From the NCBI GenBank assembly GCA_027490995.1, contig JAIXWY010000011.1:744001-808000 (forward strand): 64,000 nucleotides of DNA, read 5' to 3'. The DNA is from Opitutaceae bacterium (GTDB lineage Bacteria > Verrucomicrobiota > Verrucomicrobiia > Opitutales > Opitutaceae). Under the pieces are notes generated by a model. That model saw nothing but the letters and a program-made list of their open reading frames with translations. It had not been told where the DNA came from and did no database searches. A program made the position numbers and the translations under genes. Position 1 is the stretch's first letter, and every line of letters begins with the position of its first letter. Shown piece by piece: positions 1 through 8,145 of the stretch.

Positions 1-1
1 G

Positions 2-319
2 CTGCTCGCATTCCTCAACGCCCTCCACACCGATCACCTCGTGCTCGAGCTCGCCCATCGGCCGAAGGAGGATCTCGATGCGCTCAAGGGCATCGACAAG
101 AAGATCGCCCTCGGCATCGGCGTCATCGACATCAAGGTCAACCACATCGAGACGCCCGACGAAGTCGCGGCTCGCATCGAGGCCGTCGAACGCAAGGTCG
201 GCCCGGATCGCGTGCGCTGGGTGCATCCGGACTGCGGTTTCTGGATGCTCAAGCGCTCCATCGCTGACCGAAAGATCGAGGCCCTCGTCCGCGGACGCGA
301 TCTCTACCTAGGTCGCTGA
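2..319 (+). CDS. MetE-like cobalamin-independent methionine synthase, C-terminal fragment (5' end outside window)
   Basis: The reading frame is open from base 2 to a TGA at 317-319 and has no start in the window, so only the last ~105 codons are present. The product ends with a segment of the MetE/COG0620 (UROD/MetE-like barrel) type: a 'LELAHRP' strand, 'GIGVIDIKVNHIETPDEVAARI' split over the typical 'G.iD....i' region, and 'WVHPDCGF', which carries the zinc-ligand cysteine in the NPDCG/HPDCG motif of methionine synthase II. The family transfers a methyl group from methyl-tetrahydrofolate to homocysteine. Which subtype (full MetE or a short MetE-like protein) cannot be told without the upstream part. 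lipB follows 38 bases downstream on the same strand. Confidence 0.8.
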   Translation: MLAFLNALHTDHLVLELAHRPKEDLDALKGIDKKIALGIGVIDIKVNHIETPDEVAARIEAVERKVGPDRVRWVHPDCGFWMLKRSIADRKIEALVRGRDLYLGR

Positions 320-357
320 GGCGACCACCGGCCATCGTCGCACCCTACCCGCGCGCC

Positions 358-1041
358 ATGGCCTCACCGCGCCCCGCCCCCGTCGCCGTACTCGACTGGG
401 GGCGAACCCGCTACCGCGATGCCCTCGCCGCGCAGGAGGCACTCCTTGCGGCACGGATCGCCGGGAGCGCACCGGATACCCTCGTACTCACGGAGCACGA
501 GCCGGTCTACACCGTTGGCCTGCGCGCAGGCGCCATCCGCAATCTGCTGCTCGATGAAGCGGAACTCTCCCGCCGCGGGATCGACCTTGTGGAAACCAGC
601 CGTGGCGGCGACATCACATTCCACGGTCCCGGGCAGTTGATCGCGTACCCGATCGTTTCCCTCGAGCCGAGGCGGGATCTCCACGCCTACCTGCGCTTTC
701 TCGAGGACGTCCTGATCGCAACCACCGCCACGTTCGGCCTGTCAGCCGACCGCCGTCCCGGCAAGACCGGCCTCTGGATTGGCTCGCGCAAGGTCGCCGC
801 CATCGGCATCGCCGTCCGACGCTGGGTGACCTACCACGGCGTTTCCCTTAACGTGGATCCCGACCTCGGCGCCTTCGGCGGGATCATCCCCTGCGGCATC
901 CCCGCCGCGGAGGGTTCCGTGACCTCACTCGCCCGCGAACAGCCCCACTCGCCCTCCCTTGTCGATGCCCGAGCCGCACTCGTCCACGCGTTCCAATCCG
1001 CGTGGCCCGCCTTCTTAGCCGGCGGGTCTCAGGACAAGTAA
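358..1041 (+). CDS. lipB: Lipoyl(octanoyl) transferase LipB
   Basis: 227 aa, the usual family length. LipB moves octanoate from acyl carrier protein to the lipoyl domains of 2-oxoacid dehydrogenases and the glycine cleavage H protein, in the cytoplasm. Visible family motifs are RGGDITFHGPGQ (about residues 82-93), the catalytic lysine context SRKVAAIGI (K145) and the catalytic cysteine in IIPCGIP (C179). The ATG at 358 gives a compact N-terminus. lipA follows on the same strand 119 bases after the stop, so the pair provides both steps of lipoate assembly: octanoyl transfer, then sulfur insertion. Confidence 0.96.
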   Translation: MASPRPAPVAVLDWGRTRYRDALAAQEALLAARIAGSAPDTLVLTEHEPVYTVGLRAGAIRNLLLDEAELSRRGIDLVETSRGGDITFHGPGQLIAYPIVSLEPRRDLHAYLRFLEDVLIATTATFGLSADRRPGKTGLWIGSRKVAAIGIAVRRWVTYHGVSLNVDPDLGAFGGIIPCGIPAAEGSVTSLAREQPHSPSLVDARAALVHAFQSAWPAFLAGGSQDK

Positions 1042-1160
1042 AGCCATCTGGGATAACCATTTCCAATCAATCCGTAAGCCCGAAAATCCACGGATCTGGG
1101 CCCGGGGGCGTGTTTTTCGTGGCGGAAATGCGCGGGTCGGCCCACGTTCTAGGTCACGCG

Positions 1161-2057
1161 ATGGACACTTCACGCAAACCGTCCTGGCTCCGCGCCAAGC
1201 TGCCCAGCGGTCCCGGCTACACCGCCGTCCGCAAGTTGGTCGATGAGCACCGGCTCCACACCGTCTGCCAGAGCGCGCAGTGCCCGAATCTGGGCGAATG
1301 CTGGTCCCGGGGTACCGCCACCCTGATGATCCTCGGCAACATCTGCACCCGGTCGTGCAACTTCTGCGCCGTGCAGACGGGGCGCCCGACCGAGCTGGAT
1401 CTGGGCGAGCCTGCCCGCGTCGCCGAGGCTGTCGCCACCATGGGCCTGCGGCACTGTGTGCTCACCAGCGTCGCCCGCGATGAACTCACCGATGGCGGAG
1501 CCTCCGTTTGGGCCGCCACGATCCGCGCGGTGCGCCACCGCAATCCTCAAACGGCCATCGAGGTGCTTGTGCCTGATTTCAAGGGGCGACTCGATCACGT
1601 CGACATCGTGCTCGACGCGCGGCCCGACATCTTCAACCACAACCTCGAAACCGTCGAACGCCTCCAGCGCCCGGTGCGCGTACAGGCCCGATACGACCGG
1701 TCCCGCCTCGTCCTGCGGCACGCCAAGGACCGCGGCTTCACCACAAAGACGGGCATCATGCTCGGACTCGGCGAGGAGGCCCCCGAGGTCGAAGCCACCT
1801 TGCGCGATATCGCCGCCGATCGCACCGACATCCTGACCATCGGCCAGTACCTTCAGCCCACGCCCCAGCACTGGAAGGTCCACCGCTGGGTTCACCCGGA
1901 CGAATTCGCTCACTGGAAGGCCTTCGGGCTCTCGCTGGGCATTGGCGTGGTCGAGAGTGGCGCCATGGTACGCTCCAGTTACCACGCCGACGAACAATCA
2001 GAACGCTTCACGGGCGCGGAACACCTCAATACGGCCAACGCCCTCGCCGACGCGTAG
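1161..2057 (+). CDS. lipA: Lipoyl synthase LipA (radical SAM)
   Basis: 298 aa from the ATG at 1161. The frame stays open upstream to 1002, but that part overlaps lipB and is not protein-like, and an AGG lies at a suitable distance from 1161. An ATG at 1128 is the alternative start. LipA inserts two sulfurs into protein-bound octanoate. Both iron-sulfur clusters are visible: C36-x4-C41-x5-C47 (auxiliary cluster, CQSAQCPNLGEC) and the radical-SAM C62-x3-C66-x2-C69 (CTRSCNFC). The C-terminal VRSSYHADE supplies the serine ligand of the auxiliary cluster. It sits directly after lipB, the standard pairing. Confidence 0.96.
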   Translation: MDTSRKPSWLRAKLPSGPGYTAVRKLVDEHRLHTVCQSAQCPNLGECWSRGTATLMILGNICTRSCNFCAVQTGRPTELDLGEPARVAEAVATMGLRHCVLTSVARDELTDGGASVWAATIRAVRHRNPQTAIEVLVPDFKGRLDHVDIVLDARPDIFNHNLETVERLQRPVRVQARYDRSRLVLRHAKDRGFTTKTGIMLGLGEEAPEVEATLRDIAADRTDILTIGQYLQPTPQHWKVHRWVHPDEFAHWKAFGLSLGIGVVESGAMVRSSYHADEQSERFTGAEHLNTANALADA

Positions 2058-2102
2058 CCCGCGAGCCGTCCGACCGCGCCGTCACCTCACGCCCCGCTCC
2101 GC

Positions 2103-2873
2103 ATGAAAACGCGAAAGGAAATTGTCCGTAACTGGCTTCCGCGCTACACCGGAGTGCCGCTGGATGGCTTCGGCGACTACATCCTCCTGACGAACTTCCA
2201 TCGCTATGTGAAGCTGTTCGCACAGTGGCACCGGGTCCCCGTGCGCGGCCGCGACAAGCCGATGCCCAGCGCCACCGCAGGTCGCATTTCCATTATCAAC
2301 TTCGGCATGGGAAGTGCCACTGCGGCCACGGTGATGGATCTCCTCAGCGCGATCGATCCGAAGGCCGTGCTGTTCCTCGGAAAGTGCGGCGGCATCAAGC
2401 ACCGCGCGGAAATCGGCGACCTCATCCTCCCAATCGCCGCCATCCGCGGTGACGGCACGAGCAATGATTACTTCCCCCCGGAGGTACCCGCCCTGCCAGC
2501 ATTCGCCCTACAGAAGGCCATCTCCACCACGATCCGCGACCACGCGCGGGATTACTGGACCGGCACCGTCTACACAACCAACCGCCGCGTCTGGGAACAC
2601 GACGATAAGTTCAAGCGGTACCTGCGCAAGATCCGGGCCATGGCCGTCGACATGGAGACGGCAACGGTGTTCATGACGGGCTTCTTCAACGAGACCCCCA
2701 CCGGCGCCCTTCTCCTCGTCAGTGACCAACCCATGACTCCCGAAGGCGTGAAAACGTCCGAGAGCGATGCCGAGGTCGATGAACGTTACGTGAACGACCA
2801 CCTCAAGATCGGGATCGATTCCCTCAAGCAGCTCATTAACCGCGGGCTCACGGTCAAACACCTGAAGTTCTAG
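2103..2873 (+). CDS. amn: AMP nucleosidase (short form)
   Basis: 256 aa nucleoside phosphorylase-I fold protein. AMP nucleosidase hydrolyses AMP to adenine and ribose-5-phosphate, which helps set the adenylate pool. The sequence shows the NP-I core: INFGMGSATAATVMDLL near residue 65, LFLGKCGGI, and the MTA/AMP-type signature AVDMETATVF near residue 185 that binds ribose. LVSDQPMTPEGVK follows, as in the amn family. It lacks the long N-terminal regulatory domain of the enterobacterial enzyme (about 480 aa) and matches the short form of Bacteroidota and Verrucomicrobiota. It is convergent with the next gene, with 15 bases between the two stops, and no terminator is obvious there. Confidence 0.88.
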   Translation: MKTRKEIVRNWLPRYTGVPLDGFGDYILLTNFHRYVKLFAQWHRVPVRGRDKPMPSATAGRISIINFGMGSATAATVMDLLSAIDPKAVLFLGKCGGIKHRAEIGDLILPIAAIRGDGTSNDYFPPEVPALPAFALQKAISTTIRDHARDYWTGTVYTTNRRVWEHDDKFKRYLRKIRAMAVDMETATVFMTGFFNETPTGALLLVSDQPMTPEGVKTSESDAEVDERYVNDHLKIGIDSLKQLINRGLTVKHLKF

Positions 2874-2888
2874 GCCCGCCCAGCGCGA

Positions 2889-3803
2889 TCACGGCACCAC
2901 GTTCAGCCAGAAGGGCACGAATACGTCGCGTCCTTCCAGACCGACCTGCGCCCACACGACGTAGGGGCCGGGTGCGGGGATGGTGACCTTAAAACGCATC
3001 GTCGGCCGGCGTCGATCCGGTGGCTGGGCCAACCCTGCATCCATGGGGTGCAGGTGCGCAAAGCCTCCGCGCCCGGAATCGAATGCCACGAGGTGCGCGT
3101 AGGCATCCATCACGGGCTGGAGGTCGACATCGCCACCGTCCACCCGCTCCAGCGAGAAAACTAAATCCGCCGGCGCGTCCACCCGCAGCGCTCCCCCGTC
3201 CACCCGGAGATGGTAGCGAACCCCCGCGAGCTCGACCGTCTCTTGCGTCGGACGCACCGGGTCCACGGCATGCACGGGCCCCTCCACCTTGAAGTCCGTC
3301 CCAGCATAGAGCCCGCGCCCCGTCGCCACCGGTACAAAGTCGGCAAACACGCGATAATCCCCGCCAAAGCGCGGGGTGAAGTCGAAGACCCAGTCGCCCG
3401 GCCGCGCCCCGGGTTCGGGATGCAGGTGCTGGTAATCATCCAGCGACGGATCCACCACCAAAAGATGGAGCCGACGCGTGTGCTCAACCCGGAGATCGGG
3501 CGGCGCAAGCGGTTTCCCGCTGGAGGTCGCCAGCCGGACCGTCACCCGAGCCGACTGCCCCGCGCGCGCCGGGGCGTCGGAGGTCAGCGTCATCGAGACC
3601 GGGGAACGCACCGCGATGACCGGGATGAACTGCGGATTCGCCGGGTCGCAAAACTCGATCGCATTGCCCTCTGCCACCCGGAAGTCCATGTGGTTCAAAT
3701 TCGTTCCAATCGGGAGCATCCGGAACCCCACGTAGAGAGCCACCGCCGCAGCGGTGATCACGGCCACCTGAATCCATTGGGGTCGGGAGAGCGAAGCACT
3801 CAT
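2889..3803 (-). CDS. Membrane-anchored protein with HxHP motifs, unknown function (copper/oxidase-assembly context)
   Basis: 304 aa from the ATG at 3803; the frame stays open another 39 codons upstream but the protein character begins here. One N-terminal transmembrane helix (WIQVAVITAAAVALYVGF, residues ~8-25) anchors a large outside domain. Two related blocks, each with a histidine motif followed by a beta strand pattern, are visible: 'HLHPEPGARPGDWVFDFTP' with 'GDYRVFADFVP', and 'HLVAFDSG' with 'FAHLHPMDAG' and 'GPYVVWAQ'. Similar His-rich beta-sandwich repeats occur in YtkA-like and copper-handling exported proteins. It lies divergent to ctaA, so a role in copper supply or sensing for cytochrome oxidase assembly is plausible but inferred. 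I do not recognise a named gene. Confidence 0.7.
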   Translation of the reverse strand: MSASLSRPQWIQVAVITAAAVALYVGFRMLPIGTNLNHMDFRVAEGNAIEFCDPANPQFIPVIAVRSPVSMTLTSDAPARAGQSARVTVRLATSSGKPLAPPDLRVEHTRRLHLLVVDPSLDDYQHLHPEPGARPGDWVFDFTPRFGGDYRVFADFVPVATGRGLYAGTDFKVEGPVHAVDPVRPTQETVELAGVRYHLRVDGGALRVDAPADLVFSLERVDGGDVDLQPVMDAYAHLVAFDSGRGGFAHLHPMDAGLAQPPDRRRPTMRFKVTIPAPGPYVVWAQVGLEGRDVFVPFWLNVVP

Positions 3804-3988
3804 GAGCACCGTACGGTGTGCACCGGAAAATCGCGGCGTCAAATGGGAGAACCACCAATCGCGCGAACCGGACGAGACGCAAACGGACGGCGGCTCTTTA
3901 CGGAAGCCGTCCGCCGCCATCGGAATAATTTGTCAACGCATTTGCCGAGCCTAGCCTCCTCGCTTCCTTGCCAGAGTATTCCACACCC

Positions 3989-5002
3989 ATGCCGACGTCT
4001 GCGCCCTCCTCCGGTCCGGCCTATCAGCCTGCTCTCGCCTGGTTCACCGCCATCGCGGGAGCCTGGGTCTTCGTGCTCGTGATGCTGGGGGCCTTTACCA
4101 CCAGCATCGGCGCGGGGATGGTCTTCCCCGACTGGCCGCTTTCGAATGGTTCGATCAATCCGGCCGGTTGGCTGACGGATCTAGCCATGTTCGCGGAGCA
4201 TTCGCACCGCTTGAGTGCGGGCGTGATGAGCCTGCTCACCGTGGCGATCGCGGTGTTCATGCATCGACGGGAGTCGCGCCCTTGGTTGCGCCGACTCGCG
4301 GTCTTCGCGGTGGCCTTGGTCTTCGCGCAGGCGCTCGTGGGCGGTCTCCGCGTGCTGCTCGATCATCTGCACATTGAGACCGTAAACACCAGCGTCGGCC
4401 GCATCTTCGCCATGGCGCATGCGTGTCTTGCCCAGATCTACATCTGCACCCTTCTCGCCCTTGTTCTTCCCGTCACCCGCCCTTGGATCGAGCGCCCCGT
4501 GACCGGCACCGTCAGCCCCCCCATCCCGTGGCGCGGTCTGGCCGTGGGCTGCTTCGCGTTGTTGATTCTCCAGCTCGCGATCGCTGCGGTGATGCGGCAT
4601 AGCTTCGCCGGCTTGGCGATTCCCACGTTTCCGTGGAGCACTCCCTCAGGCGATGTTCTCCCGGCGGACTGGAATTTCCGGGTCGGCATCCACTTCGCGC
4701 ACCGCGCGATGGCGGTCGTCCTCTCCGTTGCGATCATCTGGCTCGCGATCCGCATTCACCGGGATCCCGCTGCGGGACGCGCCGCGCGGCAGGTTTCCCT
4801 CGGGCTCTGCGTCCTCTTGGTGATCCAGATCATCCTCGGCGCCGCTTCAGTGCTGACCTATCGGCATGCCTACGCGACGACCGCGCACGTCCTTGTGGGC
4901 GCGCTGATGCTGGCGTCGTGCTTCGGCCTCGCGTGGTGGTCTTATCGCGATGCCATCGACGTGCCGGCCTCCGGCACCTCGCCCGCCTCCACCCGTTCAT
5001 GA
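3989..5002 (+). CDS. ctaA: Heme A synthase (CtaA/Cox15 family)
   Basis: 337 aa from ATG 3989 (a TTG at 3968 is the alternative). Integral membrane enzyme that oxidises heme O to heme A for aa3-type cytochrome oxidase. Eight hydrophobic helices can be drawn. Heme-ligand histidines lie in expected helix positions: 'FAEHSHRLSAG' (helix 2), 'MAHACLAQ' (helix 4), 'IHFAHRAMAV' (helix 6) and 'TAHVLVGALML' (helix 8). 'FTTSIGAGMVFPDWP' is the characteristic first-loop motif. The stop overlaps the ctaB start (ATGA), which indicates translational coupling. Confidence is high on family and moderate on the exact start. Confidence 0.92.
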   Translation: MPTSAPSSGPAYQPALAWFTAIAGAWVFVLVMLGAFTTSIGAGMVFPDWPLSNGSINPAGWLTDLAMFAEHSHRLSAGVMSLLTVAIAVFMHRRESRPWLRRLAVFAVALVFAQALVGGLRVLLDHLHIETVNTSVGRIFAMAHACLAQIYICTLLALVLPVTRPWIERPVTGTVSPPIPWRGLAVGCFALLILQLAIAAVMRHSFAGLAIPTFPWSTPSGDVLPADWNFRVGIHFAHRAMAVVLSVAIIWLAIRIHRDPAAGRAARQVSLGLCVLLVIQIILGAASVLTYRHAYATTAHVLVGALMLASCFGLAWWSYRDAIDVPASGTSPASTRS

Positions 5003-5928
5003 ACTCCGTCTCCACGGATCCAAGGGAGCCAACGAATGCCGGGCCGGCGGCGCGCTTCGCGGACTATCTGCAGCTTACAAAACCGCGCCTCAGCCTCTTG
5101 TCCGTGCTCACGGCCATCGTGGGCTACCTCGTGGCGAGAAGTCCATGGGACGGTTCCCGCTTTGGTTTTGCGCTCTTCGGCACTTCGCTCTGCGCCGCGG
5201 GCGTGGCCACGCTTAATCAATGGATGGAGACCGATACCGACGCGCGCATGCGACGGACTGAGGACCGCCCGTTGCCGGCGGGCCGCGTCGCCAGCGGCTC
5301 CGCCTTCGTGCTGGGATGGGGGCTCTGCGCCCTCGGGCTCGGGGTCCTCTTCCGCCAAGTCAACGGGCTGTCCTCGTTCTTCGCTTTGGCCACTATCGTG
5401 TCGTACCTCGCGATCTACACGCCGGCGAAACGTTTCTCGCCGTTCAGCACTGAGATCGGTGCCGTCGCCGGCGCGTTCCCGCCTCTGATCGGCTGGGCGG
5501 CCGCCGCTCATTCCGTCACGGAATTGGGCTGGGTCCTTTTCGCGATCCTCCTGTTCTGGCAGATCCCGCACTTCATGGCCATCGCGTGGACCCATCGCCA
5601 CGACTACGCTGAGGTCAACTTCCCGATGCTGGCCGTGCGTGACGTTTCCGGCACGCGCGTCGCGGCATGGTCCCTGATCAATACCCTCTTGGTCGTCGGC
5701 TGCGCCCTCTGGCCCGGCCTGCGAGGCTTTGCTTCGCTGAGCTACCTGATCTTCACCGCGCTACTCGGGCTTTGGTTCTTCGGCTGCGCCCTCGGGTTCA
5801 TGCGCTCAAAATCGCGTGACGCCGCCGCCAAGCGGCTCTTTTACGCATCCATCATCTGGCTGCCCCTGCAACTCGGGGCGTTGGTGATAGATCGATTCCT
5901 GTTCGTCTCTCCCTCACTCTCCCCATGA
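4999..5928 (+). CDS. ctaB: Protoheme IX farnesyltransferase (heme O synthase)
   Basis: 309 aa membrane UbiA-family prenyltransferase that adds farnesyl to protoheme IX, giving heme O, the substrate of CtaA. Start at ATG 4999, which overlaps the ctaA stop. The frame is open much further upstream but only as a shadow of ctaA. Motifs: LTKPRLSLLSVLTA at the N-terminus, the prenyl-pyrophosphate site NQWMETDTDARMRRTEDRPL (about residues 72-91), a second loop around 'YTPAKRFSPFSTEIGAVAGAFPPLIGW', and 'IAWTHRHDYAEVNFPML'. The stop overlaps the next start (ATGA at 5925), so ctaA, ctaB and the DUF420 gene form one translationally coupled unit. Confidence 0.95.
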   Translation: MNSVSTDPREPTNAGPAARFADYLQLTKPRLSLLSVLTAIVGYLVARSPWDGSRFGFALFGTSLCAAGVATLNQWMETDTDARMRRTEDRPLPAGRVASGSAFVLGWGLCALGLGVLFRQVNGLSSFFALATIVSYLAIYTPAKRFSPFSTEIGAVAGAFPPLIGWAAAAHSVTELGWVLFAILLFWQIPHFMAIAWTHRHDYAEVNFPMLAVRDVSGTRVAAWSLINTLLVVGCALWPGLRGFASLSYLIFTALLGLWFFGCALGFMRSKSRDAAAKRLFYASIIWLPLQLGALVIDRFLFVSPSLSP

Positions 5929-6365
5929 CCCTCCATGACATCCCGGCGCTGAATGCGTCGTTGAACGCCCTTGCCACTGCGTTGATGACGGCCGGTTTCG
6001 TGTTCATCCGTCGTGGCAACCGCGATGCCCATCGTCGCTGCATGCTCGGGGCCGGCGCCGTCTCGGCCCTGTTCCTGGTCGGCTACGTCGGCCACAAGAT
6101 CCTCGTCCGCGGCGTTCACACGCCTTTCGGCGGCGAAGGCCCCATTCGCACCGTGTACTACGCGATGCTGATCTCGCACATCATCCTGGCCATCTCGATC
6201 GCGTACCTCGTGCCTCGCACGTTCTTCCTCGCGATCAAAGGGGACTACGAGCGCCACCGTGCGTGGGCTCGCTGGACTTTCCCCATCTGGTACTACGTGA
6301 GCGTGACCGGTGTGCTGGTGTACCTCTTCCTCTACCAGTGGTGGCCTGCCGCGCGCGTCAGCTGA
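5925..6365 (+). CDS. DUF420 membrane protein (YozB/CtaM-like)
   Basis: 146 aa with four hydrophobic helices; family DUF420. Members related to CtaM are needed for aa3 or bo-type oxidase function in Firmicutes, probably in metal or heme insertion. Conserved features seen here are 'LNALATALMTAGFVFIRRGN' (first helix), 'HRRCMLGA', 'GYVGHKILVRG' and 'YYAMLISHIILA', with histidines positioned as possible metal or heme ligands. Start at ATG 5925 overlaps the ctaB stop. It is the last gene of the ctaA-ctaB operon, and the context agrees with a role in cytochrome oxidase biogenesis. Confidence 0.85.
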   Translation: MTLHDIPALNASLNALATALMTAGFVFIRRGNRDAHRRCMLGAGAVSALFLVGYVGHKILVRGVHTPFGGEGPIRTVYYAMLISHIILAISIAYLVPRTFFLAIKGDYERHRAWARWTFPIWYYVSVTGVLVYLFLYQWWPAARVS

Positions 6366-6380
6366 CGCCGCCGGGACGCG

Positions 6381-6410
6381 AAAAAGGCCGGATCCACTGG
6401 GACCCGGCCT
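6381..6410 (-). terminator. Rho-independent terminator of the azurin-like gene
   Basis: An 11-bp hairpin with one mismatch (6385-6395 paired with 6400-6410, 4-base loop) is followed on the minus strand by a run of five T (6385-6381). It lies between the convergent DUF420 gene and the azurin-like gene. The T run faces the minus strand, so it mainly ends the azurin transcript. Confidence 0.75.
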
Positions 6411-6465
6411 GAAAGGCTTACGGACTGCGCGGCGAACGACCCGCGCCGAACCTCACTCGCGTCGT

Positions 6466-7011
6466 TTACTTGACGACGAGGACGCCACGCATGCCGGCCA
6501 TGGTGTGCGCCGGGAAGCTGCAGACGTAGGGATAGTCACCCGGCTCGGACGGGGCCGTGAAGGAGATTTCCTCCGTCTGCTTCGGCCCGAGGATCTTGGA
6601 GTGGACGATCACCTGCTTGGCCAGCGACGCCGGAATGTACTCGGTCGCCCGGGCCTGCATCGCCGCCGTGCTGAACGCCATGACATCCGTGCCCTTCGCC
6701 AGCAGCACCCAGTTATGGCCCATGGCCTCCTTGGGGAGGGTACCCACGTTCTTAAAGACGATCTTGAGCGCCTCGCCGGGCTTGGCCTCGATGCGCGTGA
6801 CGTTGAACTTCATCGCGTCGTTCGCCTCGATCGTGATGACGCGCGCGGCGGCCGGGGCAGCGGCCGGGGCAGACGCGGCCGCGGGCGCGGCGGTCGGGGC
6901 CGCAGCCGTCGGCTTGGCAGCCGCAGCGGCAGGGGCGCTTTCTTGCTTCGAGCAGCCCAGGGTCAGGCCGAGCGCAGCGGTCGCAACGAGAAGGGTCGGA
7001 TGGAATTTCAT
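6466..7011 (-). CDS. Azurin-like cupredoxin lipoprotein
   Basis: 181 aa from ATG 7011. Lipoprotein signal peptide with lipobox LTLGC (C20), then an Ala/Pro-rich linker (residues ~24-57), then a cupredoxin domain (~58-181). Azurin-type copper ligands are visible: H99 in MGHNWVLL, C164 and H169 in YVCSFPAH, and a methionine just after (M171 or M174). It would be a periplasmic or membrane-tethered one-electron carrier. The ligand loop reads C-x4-H-x4-M if M174 is the axial ligand, one residue longer than classical azurin (C-x4-H-x3-M). Its neighbours are oxidase assembly genes, so donating electrons to the terminal oxidase is a reasonable inference. An own terminator lies downstream at 6381-6410. 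Confidence 0.9.
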   Translation of the reverse strand: MKFHPTLLVATAALGLTLGCSKQESAPAAAAAKPTAAAPTAAPAAASAPAAAPAAARVITIEANDAMKFNVTRIEAKPGEALKIVFKNVGTLPKEAMGHNWVLLAKGTDVMAFSTAAMQARATEYIPASLAKQVIVHSKILGPKQTEEISFTAPSEPGDYPYVCSFPAHTMAGMRGVLVVK

Positions 7012-7084
7012 AGGCACTTTCACCATAGCGCGGACTCGCCGGGAGGCAACCCGCGCGTGCATTCCAACCGGACACCAAAAATAG

Positions 7085-7117
7085 AGCCGCCCCGGTCGAC
7101 TGTCGACCGGGGCGGCT
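7085..7117 (-). terminator. Rho-independent terminator of flagellin 1
   Basis: A perfect 15-bp inverted repeat (7085-7099 and 7103-7117) with a 3-base loop, followed on the minus strand by CTATTTTTGG. It lies 48 bases after the flagellin 1 stop and before the azurin-like gene. Confidence 0.85.
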
Positions 7118-7164
7118 GGTTGCTACCGTCGCAAGGACGGGATGGTGGTTCGTTTCCGGGCGGT

Positions 7165-7977
7165 TTACTGGAGGAGTCGCAGTGCCGTCTGGGCCGAGCC
7201 ATTGGCCTGAGCCAGCATCGCCGTGCCGGCTTGGACCAGTGTGTTCCAACGAGCGAGCTGCGTCGACTCCTCGGCAACGTCCACGTCAACGATGCGGCTC
7301 GAAGCGGCCTCGAGGTTCGCCTTGTTGATGGTGATCAGTTCGGAAGCAAAGCCGAGACGGCTCTGCTCCGCACCGTTCTCCGCGCGGAACGTCGCCACGT
7401 TCTGGAGGGCGTCCGTAATGTCCGACAGATCGATGTCGCCGAGGTCCGTGACCGCACCGGCCGTGATCGCACCGACGCCGTTGGTGGCGTCGGCGAGATC
7501 GCGTCCGCTGACCGAGACCGTGGTCGCTCCATCTTCCGACACCGAGACCGACAGCGCCGTGCCGCCGAACAGATCGATGCCGTTGAACTTCTCGGTGGCC
7601 AACGCCGTCAGCTGAGCCTGCAGGCCCGTGAACTCTTCGTCGTAGTTCGCGAGGTCGGTCGCGTTCTTCGTCGGATCCGAGTAGAGGGTCTTCAGTTCGC
7701 TGATGCGATCCAGGACCTTGCCCGCGATCTTCAACGCGCCGTCCTCTGTCTGGAGCAGGGACACCGCATTGCCGATCCCGGACGCCACGGCGCCCGAGCG
7801 CTTGGCCGCCGCGCTCAGTTTCATGGAAACCGCGAGGCCGCCAGCGTCGTCCGCCGGGGTGATGATCTTGGAGCCGCTGGAGAGCCGATTGAGGCTCCGC
7901 TGCAGCATGCTGTTCGAAGCAGCGAGATTGTTCGAGGCAATCGTCGCGGCGTAGTTGGTATTGATGACAACTGACAT
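7165..7977 (-). CDS. Flagellin 1
   Basis: 270 aa, short for a flagellin: the D0/D1 helices at both ends are joined by a small central region (residues ~140-190) with little D2/D3. N-terminal signature: 'NNLAASNSMLQRSLNRLSSG' and 'PADDAGGLAVSMKL'. C-terminal: 'NGAEQSRLGFASELITINKA' and 'LVQAGTAMLAQANGSAQ', ending in LRLLQ. It is exported by the flagellar type III system and polymerises into the filament. It is 169 bases downstream of a near-identical-length paralog on the same strand. The SD AAGGAAAG sits in a leader segment (GATCAAGGAAAGATACC) shared with flagellin 2. No clear sigma-28 promoter of its own was found, so read-through from flagellin 2 is possible. Confidence 0.95.
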   Translation of the reverse strand: MSVVINTNYAATIASNNLAASNSMLQRSLNRLSSGSKIITPADDAGGLAVSMKLSAAAKRSGAVASGIGNAVSLLQTEDGALKIAGKVLDRISELKTLYSDPTKNATDLANYDEEFTGLQAQLTALATEKFNGIDLFGGTALSVSVSEDGATTVSVSGRDLADATNGVGAITAGAVTDLGDIDLSDITDALQNVATFRAENGAEQSRLGFASELITINKANLEAASSRIVDVDVAEESTQLARWNTLVQAGTAMLAQANGSAQTALRLLQ

Positions 7978-8076
7978 GGTGGTATCTTTCCTTGATCAAT
8001 GCGACGTCCGCCGTCGCCACGGGTCCGGGAAGTACGGCGCGGACCGCGCCGATTAGGGCGATAACCCCAAAGGGAT

Positions 8077-8097
8077 GCCTGGGTGAACACCTCAGGC
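8077..8097 (-). terminator. Weak hairpin between the two flagellins
   Basis: On the minus strand a 9-bp stem with one bulged A (GCCTG-A-GGTG with CACC-CAGGC) and a 2-base loop lies about 50 bases after the flagellin 2 stop. No T tract follows, so it may only attenuate read-through into flagellin 1. Confidence 0.35.
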
Positions 8098-8145
8098 GAA
8101 AGAGTAAGAGGAGCCGCCAATGCGACACCCCGCGTGAGGAGCCGC

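Noticed and set aside
4633..4998. Upstream extension of the ctaB frame
   Set aside because: It lies inside ctaA in another frame and has no resemblance to the prenyltransferase N-terminus.
6310..7974. Long plus-strand open frame across the azurin-like gene and flagellin 1
   Set aside because: It is antisense to two recognised genes and two terminators, with Arg-rich low-complexity translation typical of high-GC shadow frames.
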